A stretch of 64,000 nucleotides of DNA from Mantis religiosa (GCA_030765055.1 CM060952.1:172694309-172758308); one strand, 5' to 3'; shown: positions 1 through 10,277, numbered from the stretch's first letter. A program made the numbers and translations. Notes: a model not told the origin generated them from the sequence alone.

Positions 1-800
1 TTTAATATTCTATTGTAGGAATAAATATTTTTTCAATATAGTTTAAAAATGATGTGCTTTTGGTAGGTATATTATAGTATGAATGCTCTTCGCTTCCAGA
101 AAAAACATAGAACCCTTAAAATAGAGTGATAAAATTTAACCTCTGTTACAGAACACGACTTACTATACAGATTGAAGCTAATCATAAGAATGGCCCCTTC
201 TGTGTGCTCAAATAATGTGTTTATATTATTGAAGTATATTTGGTTATGTTTTCTATTTCTGCCTTGAGCAGCTTTTCAGTGAATTACGTTTCCAGAGGAG
301 CCTCTCAGATTCATGATAAAACAACCGTTAAGTTCTGTATTGCTAATAATTTGGATCGTTAGAATTTAAAAAATAAATACTGATAAATGTTAATCAAAAG
401 ACGACTTAGTTAATAAAACAATATCGATCTGAAATTTTGTGACAGTGAACTGCGTAATACCCTATCTAATGTAAAATATATTAATTAAAATGTTCATTTC
501 ATCTTTATTTTGCTTTTTTTTAATGTTCAATTTAATTTTGAAAAATAATATGCCTTGCACAATCTAACACGACTCTTATGTTTCTGAAAATTCAGTAAAT
601 AATAATCATAATTGCGATGTATTAAATTAAATCATACACTTAAAGTATTCTGCTATATCGTGCCAAATTTTCATTGTGATACCTGAAATAGCTTCAGAAA
701 TAATGGGCAATTAATTTAGCAGATATAATATTGACAGGGGAAGAGCTAATAGAAGATGATTCAAGTTTAAAATAAGACCTGAAGCTTTCCTGGCGACGAA
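1..800. other. AT-rich non-coding DNA, no feature seen
   Basis: No open frame of note, no SINE promoter boxes and no repeat shared with the rest of the window were recognised here. Confidence 0.6.
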
Positions 801-803
801 TCT

Positions 804-1653
804 GTTCACTTTCTTCTCGGGCAACAAGACAGGTGAAAAGATGATTAGATATGACGTTTCGGGAGTACGCATCTTCCCCATTATCGGGATATTTATAAAA
901 TGTTATAACCTCAAATGAAGCACTGGATATAACACCGACATAGTCAAAGACAAAACACTATCAAAATTCCCATTACTGAACAAAATACTGTTTTCAGTAA
1001 ATTCAATGCCAGGTCAGGAGATGCCGTGACTATAGAAAAATGTGTCAAAGGAACGTAACTACTTAACTTGATTCTCAAGCTGTATTGATCTTTGCTTCTT
1101 AAATCAACGCATTTCCACATTTAAGGCCGGCTTCCAAGAAGAGCTGAACTGAAATCCAGCATCACGATTTAGCGTGCTCCTTTCAGAGGAAATCGCCAAA
1201 GCCTCCTTAATTCTCCGCTCCCAGTAACTGTTGCATATTGCCAAGATGGCCGTCTCCCGAAAATTGGCTCTATGGTTGTTATCAAAACAATGCTCTGCCA
1301 GCCCAGACTTCTCACGTTGCATTAAACGACTGATCCGTTCATGTTCGATTATTCTGGTAGCGATGGTCCTTCCGGTACACTCCCGGAACTTGGAAGTCCA
1401 GTTTGTCTTTCACTGGTCTCAACATATGTTTAATCTTCGGAGGAGGCTTGTGGATGGTCCTGATGTTGCATTTGGCGAGAATGCTGCTGATTCTGCCGGA
1501 TAGATTGCCCGTAAACGGGATGCAGGCTGTAGCGGTAGGCTTATCCGACGCTTGCTGTATTACAGGTTTTCCTTTCTTAGCTCTGGTGATCGAGGCTTCA
1601 ACGTCAATTGCTTCTACTCCGAATATGACGTTGAAGCCTCGATCACCAGAGCT
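804..1653 (-). pseudogene. Penelope-like retroelement fragment (RT-to-GIY-YIG linker and endonuclease C-terminus), broken
   Basis: On the minus strand, 1677 to 1339 encodes a stretch containing IPFTGNLSGRISSIL, KPPPKIKHMLRPVKDKLDFQ and PGVY. This is the linker that follows the reverse transcriptase of Penelope-like elements and leads into the GIY-YIG endonuclease. After a frame break near 1330 the reading resumes from 1322 to 1104 with HRANFRETAILAICNSYWER and RIKEALAI, then SSSWKPAL, which is the end of the GIY-YIG region. The reverse transcriptase palm itself is absent, so the copy is 5' truncated. The 3' non-coding part continues down to about 804 and is matched, inverted, by 1660-2113. 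Family assignment rests on recalled motifs, not a search; the Penelope type is fairly secure and the clade is not determined. Confidence 0.7.
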
Positions 1654-2113
1654 TTCGTGAGATGACCATCTTGGCAATATGCAACAGTTACTGGGAGCGG
1701 AGAATTAAGGAGGCTTTGGCGATTTCATCTGAAAGGAGCACAAATAATCGTGATGCTGGATTTCTGTTCAGCTCCTCTTGGAAGCCGGCCTTAAAATGCA
1801 AATACGTCAATTTAAGAAGCAAAGATCAATACAGCTTGACAATCAAGTTAAGTAGTTATGTTTCTTTGACACAATTTTCTATAGTCAGTGCATCTCCTGA
1901 CCTGGCATTTAACTTGCTGAAAACAGTCTTTAGTTTAGTAATGCGAATTTTGATAGTGTTTTGTCTCTGTTTATGTTGGTGTTATATCTAGTGTTTCCTT
2001 TGTTTTTATAACATTTAATATATATCCTGATGATGGGAGAGATGCGCACTCCCGAAACGTTGATATCTGATCGTCATTTCATCTTGCTTGTTGCCCGAGA
2101 AGAAAGTGAGCGT
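1626..2113 (+). pseudogene. Second Penelope-like copy, opposite orientation, GIY-YIG C-terminal remnant plus 3' UTR
   Basis: The plus-strand frame 1662-1991 begins MTILAICNSYWERRIKEALA and reaches FSSSWKPALK. This is nearly the same peptide as the minus-strand copy at 1104-1250, so the two are inverted copies of one family. The similarity continues through the 3' non-coding part as far as about 2113. Relative to the left copy this one lacks most of the linker (the segment with the IPFTGNLSGR motif). It starts at a 28-bp perfect inverted match (1579-1606 versus 1626-1653, 19-bp spacer) that forms the head-to-head junction. The reading frame after the conserved part runs on into low-complexity hydrophobic residues and is unlikely to be functional. 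Confidence 0.7.
2022..2066 (+). ncRNA. Hammerhead-ribozyme-like motif in Penelope-like element
   Basis: Reading 5' to 3': ATATC (2022-2026, stem I), CTGATGA (2027-2033, the conserved core box), one unpaired T, GGGAG (2035-2039) with CTCCC (2049-2053) as stem II around a 9-nt loop, GAAA (2054-2057), palindromic ACGT (2057-2060) as a minimal stem III, T at 2061 at the expected cleavage position, and GATAT (2062-2066) closing stem I. Hammerhead ribozymes with tiny stem III are known in Penelope-like elements, and this sits 3' of the GIY-YIG remnant, where one is plausible. The extra T after CTGATGA departs from the canonical core. The left copy holds a decayed counterpart on the minus strand (about 847-893), with CCGATAA in place of CTGATGA. 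Confidence 0.6.
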
Positions 2114-2129
2114 GTTTCAAGTTTGTTTC

Positions 2130-3600
2130 AGTCATTTACTTAATAAAGGTCTTACAATTTTAGAGTTCAAGTATTTCGACTCCAGGCGAAATATATTATC
2201 AGAAGGATCGTTTGGAAAACATTTGAAATTACATTTGTAGCTGTGATAAGTAGCGAAAGGCTTGTGATCTAAATTCACAGCTTTTTTATGGAATATTTCT
2301 TATGTTATATATGTGTGCATATTGACGCATGGTTTGCTAGTTCGCTGCAGTAAAGCTTTCAGAAAATTCCTCAGTACCCCGCGCACAAAAGCAGCTTACG
2401 TCCTCAAGGGAAAGAAGCATACAAATTTCCATTTTATTGCCATCTTGTGAGGGAAGTTGTAAATCTTTAGAAGTGCGCCGACATCTGAGGCAAGTGCTTG
2501 GAAAAAAATGCCTTTAGCATCAGAACTGCAAAGAATATAAACGCATGTTATCTGTTCGCTTAGTAAATAGCTTGTGAACTGCCCTCGAATGCCCAAATCC
2601 CCTGATACAATTAACAAAAACAAATTGCACTGTAATTACGGTGGTAGTACATGTAATACTGCTTTTTTATCAGAATGAAAACAATAAGAGCTGCAAATAT
2701 ACAAATGATGCAGGTCTTTGACTCTCTTCAGAGTGCCTTTTAATTACCTTATTTCCTCTATTGCGAATACCAATGTGGATAACAGTGGTCCATAATGGAA
2801 ACTACCTGATTCCGTTAGTAAAACCAAAATAGCCCTTCCCTCAGCATCAACTGGTCTGATTCTTGACCTTCATTTTCGGTTACTGGTTTGGCAAGGACAC
2901 TTTACACCCCTAAAATATATCTGAAATTGAAGGTTGACCCTAAACTCTACCCGTTCTCATCAGTGTGCAATCAACGATGACTTCTATTCTTCTGTCGCTG
3001 GTTCTATTCTTAAAGATTGTAATTAATTGCACTACATATGACAATTTAAAGCATATTTTTAAATACGTTTCCTCTATTTATTTAAAGAACTACCTAGTCT
3101 TGAGTACATTAAAGAGATAACATAATCAGAATAGAAGTATTAATTGTGTGTCAGTATGAAATCGTGCAGGCTCCTCAATCACTGGGTAACATTTTGCATT
3201 TCCAATGGTTCACATACACTCCTAGATATTAGCTGTTTACCAAAAACATGAAGTATTTAATTTAATATATCGATAATTTGTTAGAGTAAGCTTAAAATAA
3301 ATAAACCATGAAAATTACCTAATCTGCTTTTTGTTTACAAAACTGTACCCTCCAGCATAAAGGGTGCGTTACCAACACGATAATTACTCATAGAGCTGGA
3401 AAAAGGGGGGAGTGTTGAAGGTTCAAACTTAATTAATTGCGCATGTTAATGATATAATTTGATTGCCAAGATCATTCAGAAAAGCCAATTTAGTCAATGT
3501 ATGCAAAGTAATCAATGGTTCCAGTTTATCAGGTTGTTAATTATTATTATTAGTATTGCATTTATTGCAGAGTAGGTGCTATAACTACAATTTTGTAGAT
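2130..3600. other. AT-rich non-coding DNA, no feature seen
   Basis: Only short chance frames are visible. No element ends, SINE boxes or coding similarity recognised. Confidence 0.5.
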
Positions 3601-4100
3601 GAAAGAAATTAGGTATTGGGGTGGTACTTGCCCGTAAAGTACCTCGTTGAGCCCTCCCGCAACTCAACGCATTTGTGACGGGCGAGGGCTACGGATGGGA
3701 GGTTTACAACAGGTCGGGTGTTTTCTCAGGGTAGGTCTGCATGGATTCTCTCTTGTTGGGTTTCAGGAAGTGGATACTTCCTGACAGTGCAAGGGTATTA
3801 TCACACAGTAGACACCACTACCGTTGAATGGCAAGATTATCTATACAAGTCACCCTCTCCACTCGTCACGGTTGTGTTGGTCTTACTCGCACATTAGGCG
3901 TGAGATTTAGGATTTTCCCGATGCTGTTTGCGTGATATGACGGCTAGTTTAAATCAACGTCGCGAGTGAACTTGTAAATTTCTAGGACGCGCCGAGTGAT
4001 GTATGTAGTCGTGTACACGTTGTCGTTTCTGGACGTCGCGAGAGCATTACTTCACGCACTAGAGTATTTCCAGAGGATTATACAGCAACAGAGTTTCGTA
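3600..4100. other. Unassigned GC-richer island
   Basis: Base composition rises noticeably compared with both flanks, and the tract is rich in CpG. No frame, tRNA-like box or match elsewhere in the window was recognised. It could be an old repeat or a regulatory or exonic fragment; nothing decides. Confidence 0.3.
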
Positions 4101-4111
4101 AGGTCTTAATG

Positions 4112-4625
4112 ATGTGATGTGTGCTGTTTCTCTACTCGCTAACATAGAGTGTTTGATAATCAACTAATATGTGTTGCTCCGTCCATTCGCGTATACGAAC
4201 TTTGATGCACTTTCAGGTGGCCGCGCCGTGGCTCAGTGGTTAGACCGCTTGGCTCTCACCAAGGCGGCCCGGGTTCGATCCCAGGCGACCGCAAAGTGAG
4301 ATTTTTGGTGGACAACACGGCGCTGGGGCGGGTTTTCTCCGGGACCTCCGGTTCCCCCCGCCATCTCATTCCACCGGTGCTCCATCTTCATCTCATGTAT
4401 CATCAGTGTCACCGCCTGCGGTGCCGTATGTAGTAAAAGCGGGCGTTAAACACCACACATTACATTATTATGAACTTTCAGTACGTGTTGCGCCTTTCAC
4501 TCGCCAATACAGAGTGTTTTATAGTCACCTATTGTGTGTTGCTCCGTCCATTCGCGAACACGGACTGATGAACCTTCAGTACGTATTGCGCCTTTCACTC
4601 GCCAAAACAGAGTGTTTTTCCTAGC
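4112..4625 (+). repeat. ~98-100 bp tandem repeat (about 2.5 units), interrupted by a SINE
   Basis: The phrase GTGTTGCTCCGTCCATTCGC occurs at 4171 and 4536, and AGAGTGTTT occurs near 4146, 4511 and 4609. After subtracting the SINE and its duplicated target, the spacing is about 100 bp in both intervals. Units therefore run roughly 4112-4216, 4474-4575 and 4575-4625 (partial). No coding potential. Confidence 0.7.
4217..4473 (+). mobile_element. SINE-A, full length, tRNA-headed
   Basis: The head reads like a tRNA gene: an A-box-like TGGCTCAGTGGTTAGA near 4229 and a B box GGGTTCGATCCCAGG near 4270. The body has the family signature GACCGCAAAGTGAGAT and ends in AAAAGCGGGCGTTAAACAC. The octamer ACTTTCAG flanks it at 4209-4216 and 4474-4481 and is the likely target-site duplication. 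At least seven relatives occur in the window (35.2, 37.8, 41.5, 50.4, 50.8, 54.7 and 59.9 kb). It needs a LINE partner for movement; none can be tied to it here. Confidence 0.85.
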
Positions 4626-4639
4626 AAAAAACAGACGTC

Positions 4640-6230
4640 ATCATTGCACAAATTTACCCTTCCTTTCGCTGAATTTTGGACACCTTAGAGATCATGTGAC
4701 CCGTTACTCGTTCCTTATAGGTTATGTTTCACTCCTACTCTTAAATTGCATCGCAATTTTGAGTTTCTGAGACATGTATTCCATGCAACTTTCTCTTACC
4801 CACAGTCTAGGTAATTAATGCGGAAGCACGTTTGCAAAAGCGTAGGTTGAATCCCGGTGCCTATTTTCTACATTACGTATCATGTGTAGACCAATGCATC
4901 GACGGCGGTAGGTTGTCGCTTAGGTCTAGCCTTAGGTGATAGTCGAACAATGCCCCTTTGTCGGCTCAACACAATGAACATTCCTGTGAGGGTAAGTGTT
5001 CATTTTCCCGGCTCTCTTTAAACGTTGGGTTCACGTGCTAGCAATAAAATACATGTATTGGGATTGGCTGTTTGATTTCTGCACCTGTATATTAGATCAT
5101 TATCCTCTATATTTGTTATAATTTAGCTTAATTCATAGTGTGATATCTATTCGCCTTTAATTGTGCATTTAATATGACTTTCGCGGCTATTATGCTAATA
5201 TTATGCTTAAGAGGCACCGTATCAGTATGTTCCAACTATATTACTCCAAGGTTACCAAAATTTGCAATACTTATCATTTTTTGGAACATTGTTGATTTTC
5301 CAGTAATTCGATGGACTAGCAACGCGATTCTCAATAGAATACATAATCAATATGAGCAGATAAGCTGTTCTCGTTCCTTATCCAGAAGTAGCATTCTTCT
5401 CATCTGTAAGCCAATTCTTGCAACTGTTGGTATATAGTTGGGAACACTGTCATTTTTTAGCAAAGAGATGGATTGAGTTTGTTTTTCTTCTAACGTAAAC
5501 AGAGATATGCTATTTATTCTCTGGATCATGTGTGATGTTAATATAGATACATCTTTTGACTTTCATTTCGACATGGGCACAATATAGTTTCTGTTTTGAT
5601 TATTCGATAATTGTGTTCATTTACATGCAGTAGAAATACTTCTTGTACAGTTACATCGATGGGTCTCCTGAATAACTCTCTCTCATATACATATGATGAC
5701 TATTAACTGTTTCCAATGGGATGATGTTTGTCCTTGAGCAACCAATCGGAGTCCTGCGGTATTGTCGTGTTTCATTGCCCCTAAGTGGTGTGTGACGAGC
5801 GCCAACCTATCAATCTCTAATAAATACTGATTCAGGAGGAAGGAGAGTGTAATGTATTTAACATAACCGTAACGACCCCATATTTTTGGCTCATATACTT
5901 TTCCCAATACAAATAAAGTAGATATCATTATATTATAACAATGCATTACGACGTAAGCAATGTAATTTATAGCATAATTGTTGGTCATGTATGCGTGTAC
6001 GTATATTTGTAATTACTGAGAACTGAAACGTAAACTTTTTACATGACGTGATAAAAGAATTACTTTGAATAAGCCAGCGGGTTTGTTAAATTCGAACGAG
6101 AAGAAACAATACAATTTCTACGGGCCTAGCAGAACGTATCTGGTCACATTATATCTTTGTTTATGAATGGTTTCGTAATCTTTATTTACTCTAGAGAGTT
6201 CAAAGCAGCGTTATTCAGATGTTCTTCCGT
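4640..6230. other. AT-rich non-coding DNA with no recognised element
   Basis: Frames at 5174-5437 and 5683-5988 show no familiar motif and have the composition of chance ORFs. Around 4850-5030 there is a GC-richer patch without a recognisable structure. Confidence 0.4.
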
Positions 6231-6239
6231 TTATAAACC

Positions 6240-6600
6240 AGGTAAACTGTACCAGTTGGATGAGCTTGCAATTGAAATGAGACACGAGGTATTATAAACC
6301 ACCTTCCCCCCTCACCACTGCCAGAACAATCCAATTGAGTTAATGTGGGCTCAAATTATGTTGCAAACAGAAATAATACTTTTAAACTGACTGAAGTTGA
6401 ACGACTTATTCACGAAGAATTTGACAAGGAACACAACAAGGCTGGGAAAACTGCGTGAGACATCAGATAAGCTACAAGAAGATGACTTTTGGAAAGAAAT
6501 AGCACGTGACAGGATTTTGTACCTAAATTTTGCAATACTCAGACAATGAAGATAATTGCAATGACGAATTATCTCTTAACGTAAGTAACATTTACAGCTA
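6240..6600 (+). pseudogene. DDE transposase C-terminal relic
   Basis: Three frames of the plus strand must be combined. They give YQLDELAIEMRHEVL, then PPHHCQNNPIELMWAQI (the segment with the final catalytic Glu in DDE_3/IS630-Tc1-like transposases), then FKLTEVERLIHEEFDKE, LQEDDFWKEIARDRIL and an acidic tail YSDNEDNCNDE. At least three frameshifts and one stop lie between them, so it cannot be active. The N-terminal and central parts of what looks like the same family occur at 11.25-11.7 kb in a separate copy. Family naming is from memory of insect transposases; the NPIEL-W motif is the main support. Confidence 0.6.
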
Positions 6601-6744
6601 TACGGATGCACCAGTGGTATTTTCGTTGGATTCGAAAAATAAGTAATTCATAAACTATAATTTTTTTAAATTATATACTTAAACATGTGTGTAATATACG
6701 AATACCTATGTTGTAATTATGATTTCAACAACTGCATTATTATA

Positions 6745-7138
6745 AAACTTTTCAAAATTCAGTTTGCGTTCTCTTACGTTGTGGCAGTGCTTTCTCTCCG
6801 CCTCACGGCTGTACGAACCTGGGTCGATGTCGGGACTCTTTCCTTGGTATCCACGTCGTCGTCGGCTGCTTGCTTTACCCTTGGCTCTAGCCGCTTCTCC
6901 TGCATGGATTCTTTTTCGGGTGCTCACAGTATTAAGGTTGAGACAACACAAACCAACGATAATCTCTGAACTGCTTTAATTTGTTCTTTCATTTGTGGAA
7001 CCCAGGCACTTAAATAAGTGCACTTTCGGCGGACATTTTATAATACATTTTATTGGACGCGGCAGTTCGTCGATCACACCTGACGGATGTATACAATACT
7101 GCAATGAGCAATAAATGAGCAACAACTGAGGACTGAAT
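6745..7138 (-). repeat. Repeat L copy 1, 3' part (downstream of its initiator)
   Basis: The reverse complement matches 38358-38715 closely over its full length, including the run beginning TCCTCAGTTGTTGCTC, an AATAAA-containing stretch and the Arg/Lys-rich segment around AKGKAS, RRRRG. A short minus-strand frame (6951-6706) crosses it; the second copy does not keep an equivalent clean frame, so coding is doubtful. It is separated from its 5' part by the element at 7139-8506. Confidence 0.75.
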
Positions 7139-8506
7139 TTTTTTTTGGGGGGGGGATGTTTTATTTTAGCGGCTTTATTTCAGTCTGTTGGAGTTCAGCA
7201 TAGAGCACCCCCATTAGTAAAGGTGCCATTGCGGTGCGAGCTGCCCATTGAAGCTGCGGGTGAAAGGAGATAGCCAGGCGACGGCCATGACCCGGAGGCC
7301 CTGACCGTGGCGCGTGGATAGTAGGTCCCTCTGGCGGCTACTAGAGTAGTCCGTGTCTTAGTCTTTCTTTGTTGTCAATTGAGGTTGCTGTTCGCGGTTG
7401 GAGTACTGTCAGTCATGCGGAGAGTTCAGTCTGGGTGGAGATGATCTTGTCGAGAAGTGAGGTCATGTTGGTGAGTTGAGGGAGTTGTGCAAGTCTGGCG
7501 TCTAAGTTGTCCTGAGGTCGTACATTGAGTTGAGCTTCGATGCGTTGCATCTTACGCTGGAGTGAGGTTAGAATGACATTTTGCTCGCTGGCTTGGTGTT
7601 CTGTCTGTTGAAGTTGGGCGTGTATGTTCTCTGCTGTCTGTTGAAGCTGTGTAACTGAGGGGGAGAGACGGTCCGGTGTGGTAGTTCCGTTCGTCAGTAG
7701 TCCGTGGATGGGAGTCGGTCTTGTAAGTCAATGAGGGCGGCTTGGTTGGCGTCTTGTTGTTGGGCTGCAGCGGTAACGGCTTCCTCCAGGTTGCCCAGGC
7801 GTTGGTTGAGGTTAAGCACCTCTGAGTGGAGGTCCTGAAATTCTTCCGCTGGAGGCCGGTGGTTGGCGGCGTGAAGTGTGGTTGTCAGGAGCTCCTCGAG
7901 GATGTGGAGTCTGTTGGTGACACCCTGCAGGTCCTCTCGGAGGCAACCAAGGACTTGCTGCCATCCCGCAGGCTCGTTGGCGGCTGCTCTCTGGGGTGCT
8001 GTGTCCTGTGAGTCTCCACGTGGATATGCAGGGCACTGTGCCTGTCCTGTGAAATGGCCGAGACCATTGCACGTGGCGCAGTACCTGCGGCGGCGGCGGA
8101 GATCGTGGGCTCTGCAGGATGCTGTTGTAGTTGGGGATCCGCAGTAGTGGCACCGTGAAGGCGCGGTGCACGTGTCGGCGCTGAGTCCGTAGGCACAGTA
8201 GTGCCTGCACGGGGTGTGGCGCTGCAGTCTGCTTGCCTCTACCTTCAGACGATGTCCCAGAATGGGCAGGACCGAGTTCAAGGCAGCGTCGCGATCTTGT
8301 AGATCCGCAAACCGCAGGCGCACACATGTGGTTGGTCCCCTTCGTGATGTGATGCGAGTGGCACTCAGATCTGAGGGCCACTTCTGTGATGCCGCTGTGA
8401 GAAGAAATCTCGCGAGGTGCTCCGACAACTACTGCTGTGAAGCTGTTGGAGACTCCGGGTGTCGTAGTAGTGGTGGCTGTAGTCGGATGATGTGGTGTTG
8501 GCGGCT
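7139..8506 (-). mobile_element. Non-LTR retroelement carrying ORF1 only, with poly(A) tail and 6-bp TSD
   Basis: The element reads on the minus strand. It ends in two AATAAA signals, a run of C and eight A (seen as T at 7139-7146). CTGAAT flanks it at 7133-7138 and 8507-8512 as target duplication. The surroundings confirm the insertion: in the other L copy at 38.35 kb the two flanks are joined without it. Inside is one gag-like reading frame followed by about 270 bp of 3' UTR; there is no reverse transcriptase. It could be an internally deleted jockey-type LINE or a genuine gag-only non-autonomous family, which a single copy cannot distinguish. Confidence 0.75.
7413..8506 (-). pseudogene. Jockey-type ORF1 (gag-like, zinc-knuckle) with amber stop and one frameshift
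   Basis: The main frame spans 8428-7694 (244 codons). It opens with TTG directly after an in-frame TAG, and the frame is open upstream of that stop to the element's 5' end at 8506; no ATG starts it. Residues about 35-80 resemble the PRE_C2HC region (CVRLRFADLQDRDAAL, HRLKVEASRLQR). Three Cys/His clusters follow: CRHYCAYGLSADTC, CHYCGSPTTTASCRAH, and CATCNGLGHFTGQAQCPAY, the last being a C-X2-C-X4-H-X6-C knuckle ending in the CPAY seen in jockey/R1 ORF1 proteins. The rest is Gln/Leu-rich and probably coiled coil. After the stop near 7694, the neighbouring frame continues in the same style (TQLQQTAENIHAQLQQTEHQ and onward) to a stop at 7413-7415, so a frameshift near 7700 split a protein of about 340 residues. 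It would bind element RNA. Confidence 0.7.
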
Positions 8507-8842
8507 CTGAATGGGGATTGCTACCCTCTTATATGCACACTGCACGTTGTCACAAGGAAAAACTAAGATGTTATTGACCTATGTATTGGTACAGTAAAAT
8601 AGCTAGCATTCCTTCTATTGTCTGACATCCGCCCTTCATAGACCGTCGCCCGAGTGCAGTGTTTCCCAGGTTCGTTACAATATTTTACATAAAAGTCCAC
8701 AATTTTACTTTCACTAACATAGTTACAGTTGTCAAATTTATGTATAATTATTAAACATATTACATAATTAAATGAATAATTGCTCCGAGGACCAAAGTTC
8801 CTGTTTCAACGTTTACAGCCAAGAAGATTCACAAGCGTGTGT

Positions 8843-8850
<8 letters not shown>
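8507..8850 (-). repeat. Repeat L copy 1, 5' part with core promoter
   Basis: The reverse complement matches 38010-38357: GTTGAAACA, TATGTAATATGTTTAATAAT, TGTAACGAACCTGGG and the TATA-like box GCATATAAGAGGG. The similarity to copy 2 ends exactly at ATTCAG, where the ORF1 element is inserted. Confidence 0.75.

Positions 8851-8938
<88 letters not shown>
8846..8938 (+). repeat. (GA)n microsatellite, ~92 bp
   Basis: Nearly uninterrupted GA repeats with one GAAAG break near the end. The Arg-Glu and Ser-Leu frames across it are artefacts. Confidence 0.95.
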
Positions 8939-8941
<3 letters not shown>

Positions 8942-9032
8942 AATACTAAAAGGGTGGGGCAACGAGGTGGCAACGCTGAAGGCTCTAACGGATCTGATTC
9001 ACCACAGGCGAGAGCTCTTCCCATTTAAAACA
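8925..9032 (-). repeat. ~110 bp dispersed repeat abutting the GA tract
   Basis: Its reverse complement matches 12085-12185 on the plus strand (AAATGGGAAGAG, then CTTCAGCGTTGCCACC, ending TTTCCCTCTCTCT). The CT-rich end is continuous with the GA microsatellite, so the tract probably grew from the repeat's own end. Confidence 0.65.
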
Positions 9033-9059
9033 CATACTAGAACTAGAGTATAAGTTCAC

Positions 9060-10270
9060 AAATTCAAAAGTAGTTGTCGGATATTCAACAGATATATCTT
9101 ATATACAACTGTAAACAAAGTAATAATAAAATCCGATGGTGTACTCGCTTCATCCTGCGGAAGGCATAGATTACGATAAACAGATTCAGCAAACAGGTAT
9201 CTACAATTTGAATAAAGTAGGTGCATCGAAAAAGTTGGGCAGAGTTCGTACTGGGATATATGTGAGAAATCTGAAATAATGTTTTGAGGTACATTTTTTT
9301 CACTTGATAATGATCTAATTCTTTGACGTTACAGAGAGTTCGTAAGTGAACGAGAATAGGTACTGTCTAAATACCTAAAGTAAAATATTTATACTCTCCC
9401 GATGAATATGCCTTTCTAAACTTTAAGCAGACTCTATGTATTTACATTTAATTAAACTAATCTAATAAAAGTAAATACAAATTTTCGTACTTTTGTTCAC
9501 GGATGAGCGCTAGAAATTTTATTACGAGAGAAATTATTGACTTAAGAACGTTACGAAGTTTTTCTGGACGATTTTAATGGGTTTGCAACTGAGATTCAGC
9601 AGGCGTGGAGTTGACAAGACCGTGATGATTAAATTTACTTTACCATTCAAGTAGATATTTCACTCTGGTACGTCTCTTCTGCTTCCTTTATTTTCTTTAT
9701 CGCTCGTTCGTACTCAATCACACCCTAGGAATCTGTCTGTGAAGCGAATGAGAACAGGGGAGACAGAATATCGTCCTCACTCTTCGAAAAATGGCACTAC
9801 GTCATCAACACCTGCCGCAACATTTCCGAAGATGTGAAAATAAAACGGTAGTGCAAAACGGATATATTTGGAGCTCTGTTTGCCAAGTTCCCCCTTACCT
9901 TTCTTCTTAGGGACAAGTGTGTATTATGTCTCGAACGAAAGATACACTTTCGATACATTTTGAAAAGAGGTAGAAAGGGAATCAATGCTTTAAAAGGACT
10001 AAGGAAATGACACTGTCAATAACTCGACTACTATAATCATTCAGTAGAAATGAGTTGGAATTGTGCCACGGACAAATGCTATTTATTGAGAATATAAAGT
10101 GATTGCAACAAAAATAATAGTAGGCGAAGCAACTACCACAGAACCATTGTTAGGTCTGCTGCATAACAATTGAAGCAGGGATTATGATTGACAAAATAAA
10201 CTACAGGAAGAAATTATAAAAGCGTTACGTTTCCAGTTTAAAAAGAGATTTTTTAAGTTATAACTAAATT
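9060..10270. other. AT-rich non-coding DNA, no feature seen
   Basis: No recognised repeat, coding relic or promoter boxes. Confidence 0.5.
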
Positions 10271-10277
10271 ACTTTTG

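Noticed and set aside
1403..1660. 85-codon plus-strand frame
   Set aside because: It is antisense to the Penelope linker region on the minus strand.
4229..4284. tRNA gene with A and B boxes
   Set aside because: The tRNA-like head is followed by a SINE body repeated many times, and the full cloverleaf is not kept.
6685..6979. Overlapping plus and minus frames in repeat L
   Set aside because: The second L copy does not preserve them cleanly, so they are likely chance frames in a GC-richer repeat.
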